Part shown: positions 12,307 to 22,363 of the stretch, piece after piece
Layout of the letters: every line of letters begins with the position of its first letter
Position numbering within the stretch: position 1 is the first letter of the stretch
Source of the DNA: Bactrocera neohumeralis
Lineage: Eukaryota > Arthropoda > Insecta > Diptera > Tephritidae
DNA: 64,000 nt
Assembly: GCF_024586455.1 (NCBI RefSeq)
Contig: NC_065919.1
Location: forward strand, 39,842,839-39,906,838
Direction of reading: 5' to 3'
Position numbers and translations under genes: made by a program
The notes under the pieces: generated by a model
Told to the model about the DNA's origin: nothing
What the model saw: the letters and a program-made list of their open reading frames with translations, nothing else
Database searches by the model: none

Positions 12307-12887
12307 CTAGTTTCTATTAATTTCAATGTGAAATTTACAAGCTGGAATTGTTTGCACTTCAGCTGTGACTGTACTGTTTATACCCAAATTCGTCAATGCC
12401 CCTCGCACTAGGCCACAAGTGAAAAATACAAACTGGAAAATAAGCGAAAACTATTTAATCTAGTACAATATAATAATATATTTATACCTTTGGAGCATGT
12501 TCCAGTTGTTTAGTACCTGTCGATATTCGTGTAAGGAAACGAAATGCTCTATCCTGTACCACGTACATTCCGTGATTGTTAGTACGTAAATTATCAACTT
12601 GTTTCTTATAGATTAGTGTCCAGAAATCAGTACATATAAATTTCATTGTCTCCAACTCATCTTTAAATCGTGGCACATCTCGCGTTAGACGTTCTATAAG
12701 ACGATACCCAGTGTTAAATCCAATATATTCCAACGATGAAAAGTCATTCTCCTATGGAAAGAAAATTAGTATAAAAGCTAATATGACATTTTTTAGTTAG
12801 GTACCAATATCTTACTTTATTATTATTATTTAGACAATAGTTTACAATTTCAGAATGCAGAAAATCAAACAGTATGTCTTCCGACAT
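12307..12887 (-). CDS. Trs33: TRAPP complex subunit 6 (Trs33 / TRAPPC6)
   Basis: This is the small core subunit of the TRAPP tethering complex, which acts as a Rab1/Ypt1 exchange factor in ER-Golgi traffic. Three minus-strand exons (12887-12816, 12751-12488, 12432-12307) join in phase to 153 residues, the usual size. Diagnostic segments are EYIGFNTGYRLIERLTRD, FKDELETMKFICTDFWT, KKQVDNLRTN, FTCGLVRGALTNLGI and VTAEVQTIPACKFH. The start MSEDILFDFLHSE matches the family N-terminus, so the call is firm. It converges with the methyltransferase-like gene. A CAGCTG E-box (GTCAGCTGTT on the minus strand, 12964-12955) lies about 70 bp upstream of the ATG. Confidence 0.95.
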
Positions 12888-13127
12888 TTTAAAAATATTT
12901 TTAGTTAAATTAAACTTAGATTTATTTTATCTTAAAAAATATAAACAATTATAAAACAGCTGACAATGTGGTGTGTTTCATCAATAATATTATTACGGGG
13001 CATCTCGACAGGATAAAATTTATGTTATACTAACTGTATCGCCGTATCTATTGCCTGTGGAGGCTCCCTATTGCTTATGGGAAGCAATATATGTAATACT
13101 GTCAATTTCATATTTTATAAGTGTACG

Positions 13128-13830
13128 ATTACATGAAGCAACTTTTGTTGCTGATTCTCGGGCGATTCTCTTTTGCTGTTGCCCATTACCTTCACACGAG
13201 CAACTTGTGTTGCGCAACTCTGCTCGAGTTTTTTTCTCATTCTCTTTCACTTTCCTTTAACCCATTGTCGCTTCTTTTTCCTTATAGGTATTTGGGGCAC
13301 TCTATCACATATATTAATCAGCTCTGTCAATTAAGAAATACATTTTATTTATTAAAACAAACATATATCACCCTTTTTACTATCGTCTAAATCAATTTGT
13401 ATGGCTTCCTCCATACATTTCACAATATCTTTAATTAATTCGATTTTTTCGTCATACTCCATTTTCTAAAATATTTATATTATATTATGTATATTTGTAT
13501 ACATATTTGCAAATTACTTACCAAAAGATGAAATTAAATTTTTTAAATACATATATTCAAAATATTAATTTCAAAAAATATACGCAAATGCAACTATGTA
13601 CTACGAAAGAAAGAACACGAAAGCCGAAAAACGTCGCAGCGAACTGTTACGAATAAGAACACAAAGCGAGTTGCTGAACACGGGAAACTCGGCGCGATTC
13701 TCCTCTCCTCGTCGCCCCCTCGCCACTAAACTAAGAGTTGCCGCAACAAAAGTTGCTTCGTGTGATAAGGCTCTAAGATTAATAAATTCTGAACTAGAGG
13801 CAAACCTAGGGCTAAGCAACTTCTTCGTAG
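13128..13830. repeat. Imperfect inverted-repeat pair around CAACTTTTGTTGC
   Basis: Left-hand blocks at about 13130-13155 and 13192-13230 (GAAGCAACTTTTGTTGC; CACACGAGCAACTTGTGTTGCGCAACTC) match the reverse complement of 13735-13765 (CACACGAAGCAACTTTTGTTGCGGCAACTC). The regions beyond the cores, rich in TTCTC and TTTCG, also resemble each other loosely. This suggests a degraded MITE of about 700 bp. The core is itself palindromic. Short reading frames here show no domain. Confidence 0.5.
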
Positions 13831-13879
13831 GTACTCAACCATTTTTGTTAAAGGCGATTTCAAAGCAGGAAGAACCAAA

Positions 13880-15045
13880 GTTGTGAAACATTTTATTAAC
13901 ACAGATGATGAAAGAACAATCTCCCAAGCTTATCCACAGTTATCCACTATCTTAAATCAATGACACATTGAACTCATTATCAGGCACAAAATGATTCTCA
14001 ACGCATGAATTGAAAAGTAAGGAGATGGTCTATGGCCATTTACCGTAATGCTCTTTGGATTATGTACCGCTCCTGCAATGATATCATCGTGTTGAGCAAA
14101 AGTTTTGATGAAGATCTTAATAACTTCGTGGTTCTTCGACTATAGTTAGCGCTGGTCTAAGGTTGAGCCCGAGGAAATCTTCCTTTCCAAAAAGAAAGTA
14201 GCGCTCCCAGAATCAGCGTTTATTTTGGGTAAGGATGCTAGTAGATATGCAGTAAGAGACGTTCTTTCAAAAGTCATTGATGGGCATGAAAAAGTGGTGG
14301 CTTATTATAATCAGACAATAAGCAAGTCAGAGAGAAATTATTCTATAACTTGGAGGGAATTCTTGGCTTTAGTAAAGTGTATCAAAAATTTTCATAAGTA
14401 ACTTTATAGCTATTAAGGCACAAATGGACAGATCATGCGCCATTAGAATGTAATTCAGGAATCCAGAAGGACAATAGGCACAATGGAGTGAGAAATTCCA
14501 AAGTTACGACTTCCCTATAGAATATCGCAAAGGTAATAGTCATGGGAATGCGGATACGGTCCCTGTACTTTGGAATGCAGACATTGCGCAAAAGCTGAAG
14601 CAAAAGTGGACATTATAGATGCCCAATTTATGACAATAACTTCAGACTGGGATCCGGAGGAAGTATGAAAATTACAGAAAGAAGATCCACATTTGAAATG
14701 TGTAATACATGGAGTGGAGATGACCAACGTCCAAATGGAGAAAAAATAGCTGCAGAGAGCCCAGTTGCAAAGGTATATTGGGCACAATGGAATAGTTTAA
14801 AGTTAGTGTCTGGTTGCTTGCAACGCGTATGGGATAGCGAAGGTGGACAAAGCTCCCGAAATCTGATGATTGTTCCGAAAGTAATAACTTCCGAAGTTCC
14901 CAACGAGCTGCACAATGATTCAAATGGATGTCACATGGGAGATAAATTTTGCCGTGAAAATGGGTATCCGGAAAAAGGGTGGAATTATATCCAATAATAG
15001 AAGGACGGCTAAGAAAGACCAGAATTAAGGAAAGGTGGAGGGCGG
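13880..15045 (+). pseudogene. Decayed gypsy-type LTR retrotransposon pol
   Basis: Fragments of a Ty3/gypsy polyprotein occur in order on the plus strand in shifting frames. There is a reverse-transcriptase scrap with a MLFGLCTAPA-like motif at about 14050, an RNase H segment (GKDASRYAVRDVLSKVID, then YYNQTISKSERNYS) at 14230-14350, the GNSHGNAD tail at about 14540, and an integrase H2C2 zinc-binding segment (about 14790-14960, ending ELHNDSNGCHMG). Many stops and frameshifts make it non-functional. A purine-rich tract (AAGGAAAGGTGGAGGGCGG) ends at 15045, just before a TGTGACG that fits the start of a 3' LTR. The 5' part is missing. It is an ancient genomic copy. Confidence 0.8.
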
Positions 15046-15089
15046 TGTGACGAACTCCGATACGAGAATAAAATAGAATCGATGATTAA

Positions 15090-16817
15090 TACGAGGAATG
15101 GTCTATTGTGCCCTCTCCTAACCTACATAGACTCACCTAGCCCCAGCGCATCGATGAAGTTCAATAGACTTCTGGGCGCTAGTGAGGCTATGCGATCCCT
15201 ATCCGGAAGCATTGATCCGAGGGCCTTAGTCCTGCGTCTACAGACTGCTGTGCAGTCAATCAGCAGGTGCTCCGGGGTTTCAGGCTCCAAGTCGCAGAAC
15301 CGGCAGTTAATGCAAGAGGATAGGCCCATGTTGTACAGGTGCCTATTCAACTTGCAGTGGCCGGTATACCATGCGACCAGTAGCCTGAGTTTGTTCCTGG
15401 GGAGGTTTATTATAACCTTGAACCTGCTTAGATTGTATCCTCCCATTAGCAACTTGGCATGTCTCATACCACGCGTTTGCCGCCAATGCTCCTCTCTGCC
15501 CACTCCTTCTTCCCTGCGAAGTAGCTCCTTTATGGTATGTGGACCTACCCCAATAAAGGGTTCCGGTCCCACCATCTTGGTGGAGGCTGCGGAGCGGGCT
15601 AGCTCATCCGCTAGCTCATCCGCCAGTTCATTACCGGCTATACCTCTGTGCCCAGGCACCCAGATTAGGTGTACCTGGTTACGTTCTGCAAGGCTGTTCA
15701 GCCTCTCCCTGCACTCTTGCACTAATAGCGATTTGATTTCGTAAGAAGAGATCGCTTTTAGCGCCGCTTGGCTATCGCTGAGAATGGCTATTCTCTCATT
15801 GCGATAGTTGCGATGGAGGTTTATTTCTATAAACCGACTTATGGCAAAAACTTATGCCTAGAAAATGCTTGGGAACTCTCCCATGGGTATGGAGAGCTTA
15901 GTGCGTGGGCCCGCGATCCCCGCACCGATTTCCTCCGACATTTTCGATCCGTCGGTGTACCACCTTAGCGTACTATTCCTCAGCATCAGTTCGAGGTTGG
16001 AATCATTCCACTCGTCTTTGTTGCCGAGGGTGACCTTAAACTTCTTCTTGAAGTTAACTGTTTTGGTAGTGCTGTCCCTCGGGAGGAGGGCTGATGGTAC
16101 ATCGCCACTTATCTTTTCCATCCTCTGGGACGAGATTACCCTACCTTTGCCCCACCCCTCTGCCGTTATTTGCAGAATTGTGTGCTTGGCTACCTGACCG
16201 ATAACCAAATGAAGCGGAGTAAGCTCCGTCAGAACCTCCAGTGCTGCCGTTGGACAGGTACGCATTGCGCCCGTCATGCAGACACAGGCTAGCCGTTGCA
16301 GCTTCGATAGCTTGGTCTTAACCGAAGTCTGCGACGCTATTGAGGCCCAGGCCACCGCCCCGTATGTGATTATTGGTCGCACTATCATGGTGTACAACCA
16401 CCTGAGGATCCTTGGCTTACAGCCCCAGGACTTGCCCGCCAGCCGGTTGCACACCATTAAAGCTTTTGTTGCCTTGACCAGGGTCAGGTTTACATGCTGA
16501 TTCCACCGCAACGTAGCATAATCCCTAGGTATTTGACACTTCCGGTCATTCCTATCTCTCTGCCCCCAAGTGTAAGGTTCCTGAGACCGGGTAAGGACCT
16601 GCGTCTCGTAAACGGGACTACGGTCGTCTTGGAGGGATTGATGTTTAATTCAACCTCTTTACACCACATCTTCGCCAGGTTTAGACCTCTTTGTATTAGG
16701 TCACAGAGAGTATCTTCGTATTTGCCTCTTGCTATAATTACAATGTCGTCCACATACCCTTGGCAGCGGATCCCATTGTTCGTTAGCAATACTAACAGGT
16801 CGACTAGACTCCATAAT
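15090..16817 (-). pseudogene. 5'-truncated LINE with RT and RNase H fragments
   Basis: Minus-strand non-LTR retrotransposon. Reading 5' to 3', it has RT residues (GYVDDIVII, INPSKTTVVPF, SVKYLGIML), a thumb region (WLYTMIVRPIITYGAVAW), and an RNase H domain with RWYTDGSK and HLIWVPGHRGIAGNELAD. It ends with a CRFCDLEPETPEHLLIDC zinc motif. RNase H after the RT points to the I/LOA-type LINE group. The frame breaks at about 15720-15860 and 16500, and there is no endonuclease, so it is a 5'-truncated dead copy. Flanking AATCGATGAT occurs at about 15077 and 16819, a probable target-site duplication. Confidence 0.85.
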
Positions 16818-16903
16818 AATCGATGATAAATTCAACTAGACAGCGAAATTCAGAGATGTCAGAATATTGGAGTTACGAATTGTTGTTAATGATCTAGCAT
16901 ATA

Positions 16904-17917
16904 CCCTGCAAGACGGGTAGCTGTTAGCAAACGTGTAAGCGGCTTGTTATTGTTCACTTTTGCATTCGTTAAAATATTTGTTACTTTTGTTCAGAGAGTG
17001 GGAAAAAAGTAACACATAGCTATTTGATGTTCAATGGTTATCTCGCTCTAACCAATGGCAAATATCGCATGCTGCCTTGTTCTAACAGAATACATGCATT
17101 TGTTAGCAAATCTCTTCACAGTATGTTACGGGTAACAAATTCTTTTGTTAGCGCATTGCTTACCTATGTGTTATGGTTAACAAAAAGTATTTGTTACCCG
17201 AATATCTGTTAGTGTTATTATTTTCGTTATCAGTTTGTTACCTATAACATATAAGCATGTTGGCAAGAACAAGCAGTAACAAGATTATCTGTTACCCATT
17301 TGCTACTCCTAGCAAATTCAATTCTTTTAAATAAAATTCAGTTCTTTTATTATTTCGCTTTATTTAATAATAACATCAAAATAATGAAATATTTACTTAA
17401 ACTAATAGCGAGCTCTACGTAATGCTCGTCCTCCAAGTCACCGGTGATGCGGCTAATTGAATGGTGCGTCTTTGTTATACGCATCCAAACGCTCTAAATG
17501 ATTTCTGTAATATTAAAAATTTTAATTACACACACGACATTTAATTCACAATGCTTACCTTTTTCTCGTTGTTAATCTTTTTCGTTTACTCTATATAAAA
17601 GAAATTAATAACATATATAGTATAAATGTATATACGAAATTAATTATAAAATATCAAATAATGAAATAACGAACTTACCTCTTTAAAAACCAAAATAAAC
17701 TGCGCTTTTCGTTTTCTTCTTCTTGAAAAATTGGGCATTCGTCTCTCCTATTCTAGCAAGTTAATATTACAATATGTTTAGAATGTCAATAGTTTTTCTC
17801 TATCTTACTTACGTATTTTCCCATTCAATTGAAAATTCCAGAAAATGTAACAGTGTTAGTGAACAGCTGAAAATGTTTCAATGTGTTTGTGCAATCTGTT
17901 ACCTCCGTCTTGCAGGG
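16904..17917. mobile_element. About 1 kb DNA element with CCCTGCAAGACGG ends and GTTA motifs
   Basis: The terminal sequence CCCTGCAAGACGG at 16904-16916 is perfectly inverted at 17905-17917, and both ends are flanked by TA. The left half (16917-17330) is packed with variants of TGTTAGC, TGTTACCC and TTAACA in both orientations, including the palindrome TGTTACGGGTAACA at about 17123. More TGTTACC lies beside the right end. Clustered motifs near the ends of DNA transposons are usually transposase-binding sites. The right half holds a possible small spliced reading frame with its own poly(A) signal. I cannot assign a superfamily. Confidence 0.65.
17453..17738 (-). CDS. Possible small spliced basic protein inside the GTTA element
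   Basis: Three short exons on the minus strand (17738-17679, 17590-17559, 17504-17453) are bounded by textbook sites: GTAAGT, TATAG, GTAAGC and TTACAG. Joined in phase they encode 47 residues, very rich in R and K (MPNFSRRRKRKAQF...; SKRKRLTTRKR). A TAG stop follows, and AATAAA lies 90 bp downstream (minus strand, at 17365-17360). An alternative frame through exon 1 also stays open (RRDECPIFQEEENEKRS). No family is recognised. It may be the 3' end of a transposon gene whose upstream exons are lost, or chance. Confidence 0.3.
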
Positions 17918-18473
17918 TAAGGGCTGCCGAATTGTGCAACAGGCATTTATAGTTCTATGTGCAGTGCTGTTGTGATAAGAGCATATGAGATATAAAGAAG
18001 AAGTTGTTAATTCGGGTGAGTAATGAAGCGATAAGTTGTTGGAATTAGAAATAAAGATTAGTATATAGAATATATATATAATAAGTAAAGCAACAACTTC
18101 CGATCTCATGTTTAAGTAACGAACGTGAATATTCAAAATGAAGTTGGCCTCAAAATTGTGTATAAAGTTGTGTCGTATGTAGCGGCAACGGCAATTTCTA
18201 GCCCAACTCAATCAACCAACAAACTGTTGCGTGTATGCCTTCCATTATAATATAAATCAGCTGTAGTCGATTTATTCTTTTATCCCATCCCCAATTAGTG
18301 TAAATATATACATATAAATAAATACATATATATAAAGATGTTTATACGAGCATTTTAAAATAAAAGAAATTTCTATAAAGTTTAAATAAAAATTTTAATG
18401 AGAAATGGGTTTCATAAATATCAGCTATTAATATAACTTATTTATAATATACTAATAAGAAAACTAATAAAAA

Positions 18474-20676
18474 ATGGAGAAGTGTAAATCGCCAACTGAA
18501 CAAACTTTAATGGGAAGTAATAGTGATGAAAAGTATTACCTGGTTAGACGTCTTCTTTTCCAATGTGTTTTAATTCTTTTATGCTTGGCCAGTTATTCAC
18601 ACGCACTCAATGGAAGTTTCGTTTTCGACGATACCGTAGCTATCGTAAAAAACGTTGATGTGACGACTTATCCAACAAATTGGACAGCAATATTTAAAAA
18701 TGATTTTTGGGGCACGTCATTAATCAGCCCAGAATCGCACAAGTCTTACCGGCCACTAACAACATTGATATTTCATTTGGAGTATACTATCTTTGGATTT
18801 CGCGCCAAACATATGAAAGCTATTAATTTATTATTACATTGTATAAATACTCTCCTCGTGTGGCAACTTCTTCGCAAGCTCCGATTTGAAACAACAGTTT
18901 ATAACCAAGTAGCCGCAGTAGCAGCAACATTTTTCGCAATACATCCGATTCACACAGAAGCAGTTTGTGGAGTAGTTGGTCGAGCTGAATTGATATTCTG
19001 CACATTATATTTAGTAGCGCTCTTGCTTACTTATCACAGAACGCGTTTAGGTGCTGGTACTGATGTATTGATTATCTTACTGACTGCAGTAGGTATATTC
19101 TTTAAGGAGACAGCTATAACTATTCCAGTTGCATGCATTTTTCTCGAATTCGCAAGAACACAGGTTTTTATTTACCCTTGGAGAACACAATTGAAATTCA
19201 TATGTTCATTTCGTAATGCCGCATATGCAGTTGCTACTGTTGTAATAATAATATTTCGTTTGTGGCAACAAAATTTTCAGATCCCTCGTTTCAAACCAAT
19301 GGATAATCCTATAGCACTTAATGATGATCTCTTAACTCGCATACTTTCTCAGAATTATTTATATGCCATTAACTGGTGGATTCTTTTATGTCCACAATGG
19401 CTAAGTTTTGACTGGGCTTTAGGATGCATTAGATTAATTACAGACATCTGGGATTTGCGCTTGCAGGCAGTTTTGGCTATGTATTCCCTTGCAATGGTTG
19501 CCATTATTAATAGCAGACAAAATTTCGCACCCTTATTTGGACTGGGTCTAATGGTGATACCTTTTCTGCCGGCTTCAGGAGTTATTAAAGTTGGGTTTGT
19601 TATAGCTGAACGTGTGCTTTATGTACCATCTATTGGCTTTTGTTTCTTAGTGGCACAAGGTTTATGCTTTGTATATAACAGCAATCCAAAACTATGGTTG
19701 CTACAGTTATATAAGTGGACACTGATGTTATGTTTCATCTGTCTACTGTTACGAACACGAGAACGAGCTAAGCAGTGGTTATCAGAAGATAGTCTTTTTG
19801 CTTCGGCATTAAAAGTCTGCCCCAATAATGCTAAGGTATCTATGATGCATCTCTTATATACAAATATTTTGAACGCATTACGAATTTCAGGTTCATTATA
19901 ATATAGCACGTTTGGCAACGGATAGATTAGATCGTGACAAAGCGCTCACACATTATCATAAGGCCATCAGTCTCTACCCACAATATGAATCAGCACTTAT
20001 GAATTTGGGAAACCTATATCGTGAGATGGGTGAGCTAGACGATGCCGAAAAATACATTAAAGAAGCATTAGCAGTAGTACCTGATTTCGCTACTGCTTGG
20101 ATGAATTTAGGAATTATTCAGGCAGCACGCAAAGATTATAAAAATGCATTACTAAGTTACAAAAATGCATTGAAATATCGGAAGAACTATGCTATATGTC
20201 ATTACAACTTGGGCAATCTTTATCTTGATCAGAAAATGCCTAGTGAAGCGATGCAGCATTGGCAAGAAGCAATCGCTTTGAATCCCCGTCAACCCAAAGC
20301 TTGGGCTAACATACTCACAATGCTGGACAACCGAGGGCTGTACGAAGATGCTATACGAGTTTCTGCACAGGCGTTAACACATCTTCCGAATGAAACAAGT
20401 ATTATGTTCATACGAGCTAACGTTTTCGGAAAATTAAAGCACTACGTGGAAGCTGAAGAGCTGTACAAGCATATAATAGAGGTGGAACCATTAAATGTAT
20501 TGTTTCATACGAATTTAGGCGTTCTGTATCATCGTTGGGAGAAACTAAATGAAGCCATAGAGAGTTATCAAAATGCATTGAAATTAAATACGGAAAAAGC
20601 AATGACTGCTCGAGAAAATCTTAGCAAGCTATTAAAGAGAAAACGAAGAGAAAAGTTAAGCAAAATCGTGTTGTAA
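18474..20676 (+). CDS. Tmtc4: Transmembrane O-mannosyltransferase with TPRs (Tmtc4-like)
   Basis: TMTC proteins are ER membrane enzymes that O-mannosylate cadherins. Two exons (18474-19835, 19891-20676) join in phase to 715 residues, close to human TMTC4. The N-terminal part is polytopic: a first membrane segment at about residues 25-43, then the FVFDD motif at about 50-54, and the family motifs HPIHTEAVCGVVGRAE at about 160-175 and FKETAIT at about 210. A luminal loop and further membrane segments follow to about residue 425. From about 455 to 690 there are seven regular TPR repeats (ALMNLGNLYREMGELDDAEKY type), ending in a basic tail, KRKRREKLSKIVL. Assignment to TMTC4 rather than another TMTC rests on size and general resemblance, so the paralogue is less certain than the family. 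Confidence 0.9.
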
Positions 20677-22363
20677 ATTTATTGTCGATTCTTCAATTAT
20701 TCGAAATTTAAATTGAAATTCTTATGGGATTAAAAAGTGTAGTCTAATTTCATTATTTAAGTAAAACATTTATAATTCAAGCATTAATATACAACACAGT
20801 TACAGTTTGGTAGCTTCAGATCCAAATGCTCTTACTATATATAGAATATTAAAAATATGCAAGTGCGAATTCCAAATTAATGCTTATTTTTAGAATCGGA
20901 ATGATGCAGAAAACAGTTCTCAACAGAACAAGTTTTTTAATACAGAATTCAGTATGTATGCATGTGCTAAAAAGTACTTAATAATTATGGTGAGTAATTT
21001 AAAAACATGTATGTAAGTATGTTAGCGCCAAAGAAATATTTACACATTCCTTTGTTATTCAAAAATATCAGAAGTCGTTTATGTGCATTCGGTAATTAAG
21101 CAGTTAGTTACACATCTATTGTATTTAAGTTGGTAAAAATTCAAAACGGCAATTTAGGGGCTTATTAGACTGAATTAAATACTTATTTAAGTAAGCATCT
21201 CAGAGTGTATATAAACTGTTTAAAATGGAAAACACTGGTACAATTGACGTACCAGCATTAAGCCAAAAATATATTCAAATATATGTATACAGTATATAAA
21301 TCGGTCCGTTACGTAGATTTAATTTTTTGTATACCAAACTAATCTTATCTAAAAAATATTTGAGAAACGCACTGGTACGATGTAAGTATGATGTAATTAG
21401 ATTTATTATTTATTTATTTATCACTTATATACTATAAGTATATATGTATGTACATTAATAAATGTTTCAGTACTTTTAATCAAATAAATCATATGTGTTT
21501 GTATTTTTTTTATTAATATTCTATTTATCTTAAGTAATTAACAAATACAACACTCGTCAACGTAAATACGTTAATAATTAAAGAAACTGAATTCATACAT
21601 ACAAGAAATAAACCCGTATTTACTTTGGAATTTAAATTTTGCCTACGGTAGTATTCAAGTTAATTTGGATAATGAATTTAAGTCTTGTAATAATAAAATA
21701 TGAGATTTGTTTAATGAGTCAACATTTCAAACAAGTGTTATTAACAAAAAATGTAGCGACTCAACGCTTATTAAAAATGGACAAAAATAAATACAACAAA
21801 CGTGGAATTATATTTTACGTTCATCGAAGTACTACACACCATATAAATAAAATGTAATAAATATTTGAATCACAACTGTCATTAACAAGAAGTTAATATT
21901 GACGCACAAAACTTTCATCTCAAGCATTACCTCATAATACTGGGTATATGTGCAATTTCAATTCATTGTTTAGCAAACTTCTTGGCAATTATTTTAATCT
22001 ACAATTTGAATGGAAATAAAGTTAGTAAAATGAAATGAGTTTCATTTAAAATGCGCAGACAGGTAACACTGTAAATATGTATAAAATATTTATCCAAAAG
22101 GAGTTACTAAATATGCAAAAATTAAGTAAGTCTTAATGTTTGAGATACGTTTAGGATGCACTATTTTAGGATGGATCCAACTGATGCAAATGAGAGGACA
22201 CTATTCTTTGCTTTAGATAATAGTAAATGTAGTTAGTTCTGAATAAACAGTGAGAGTTTAACATTTTTGTACAATCACATTATGCAGGCGCTTGACTTAT
22301 AAATTAAAATGAATGAAAAGATGCATTAATATGATGAATTGGTATGGATTTCACTTAAACAAT
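20677..22363. other. Intergenic tail-to-tail region, no gene seen
   Basis: Convergent 3' flanks of the Tmtc gene and Atg4b. The region is very AT-rich, with several ATACATAC microsatellites and poly(A)-type AATAAA motifs. No coding exon, RNA gene or clear repeat family was recognised. Confidence 0.5.

Larger units (their letters stand above)
15046..18230 (+). mobile_element. Probable 3' LTR of the gypsy element, split by two insertions
   Basis: LTR-like sequence seems to begin at TGTGACGAACTCC (15046), directly after the polypurine tract. It is interrupted by the LINE (about 15090-16817), resumes at about 16818-16901, is interrupted again by the DNA element (16904-17917), and resumes to about 18230. 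The last part holds a TATAAAG box at 17991 and AATAAAG at 18051, as LTRs often do. Removing both insertions would leave about 430 bp, a normal LTR size. The right end is a guess because no second LTR is available to compare. Confidence 0.5.

Noticed and set aside
15082..16826. Long plus-strand reading frames over 15082-15744, 15865-16197 and 16494-16826
   Set aside because: Antisense shadows of the LINE on the minus strand, whose RNase H and RT motifs are clear.
17825..18211. 128-residue minus-strand frame
   Set aside because: No domain, low-complexity content, and it overlaps the probable LTR end; no link in phase to the small spliced frame.
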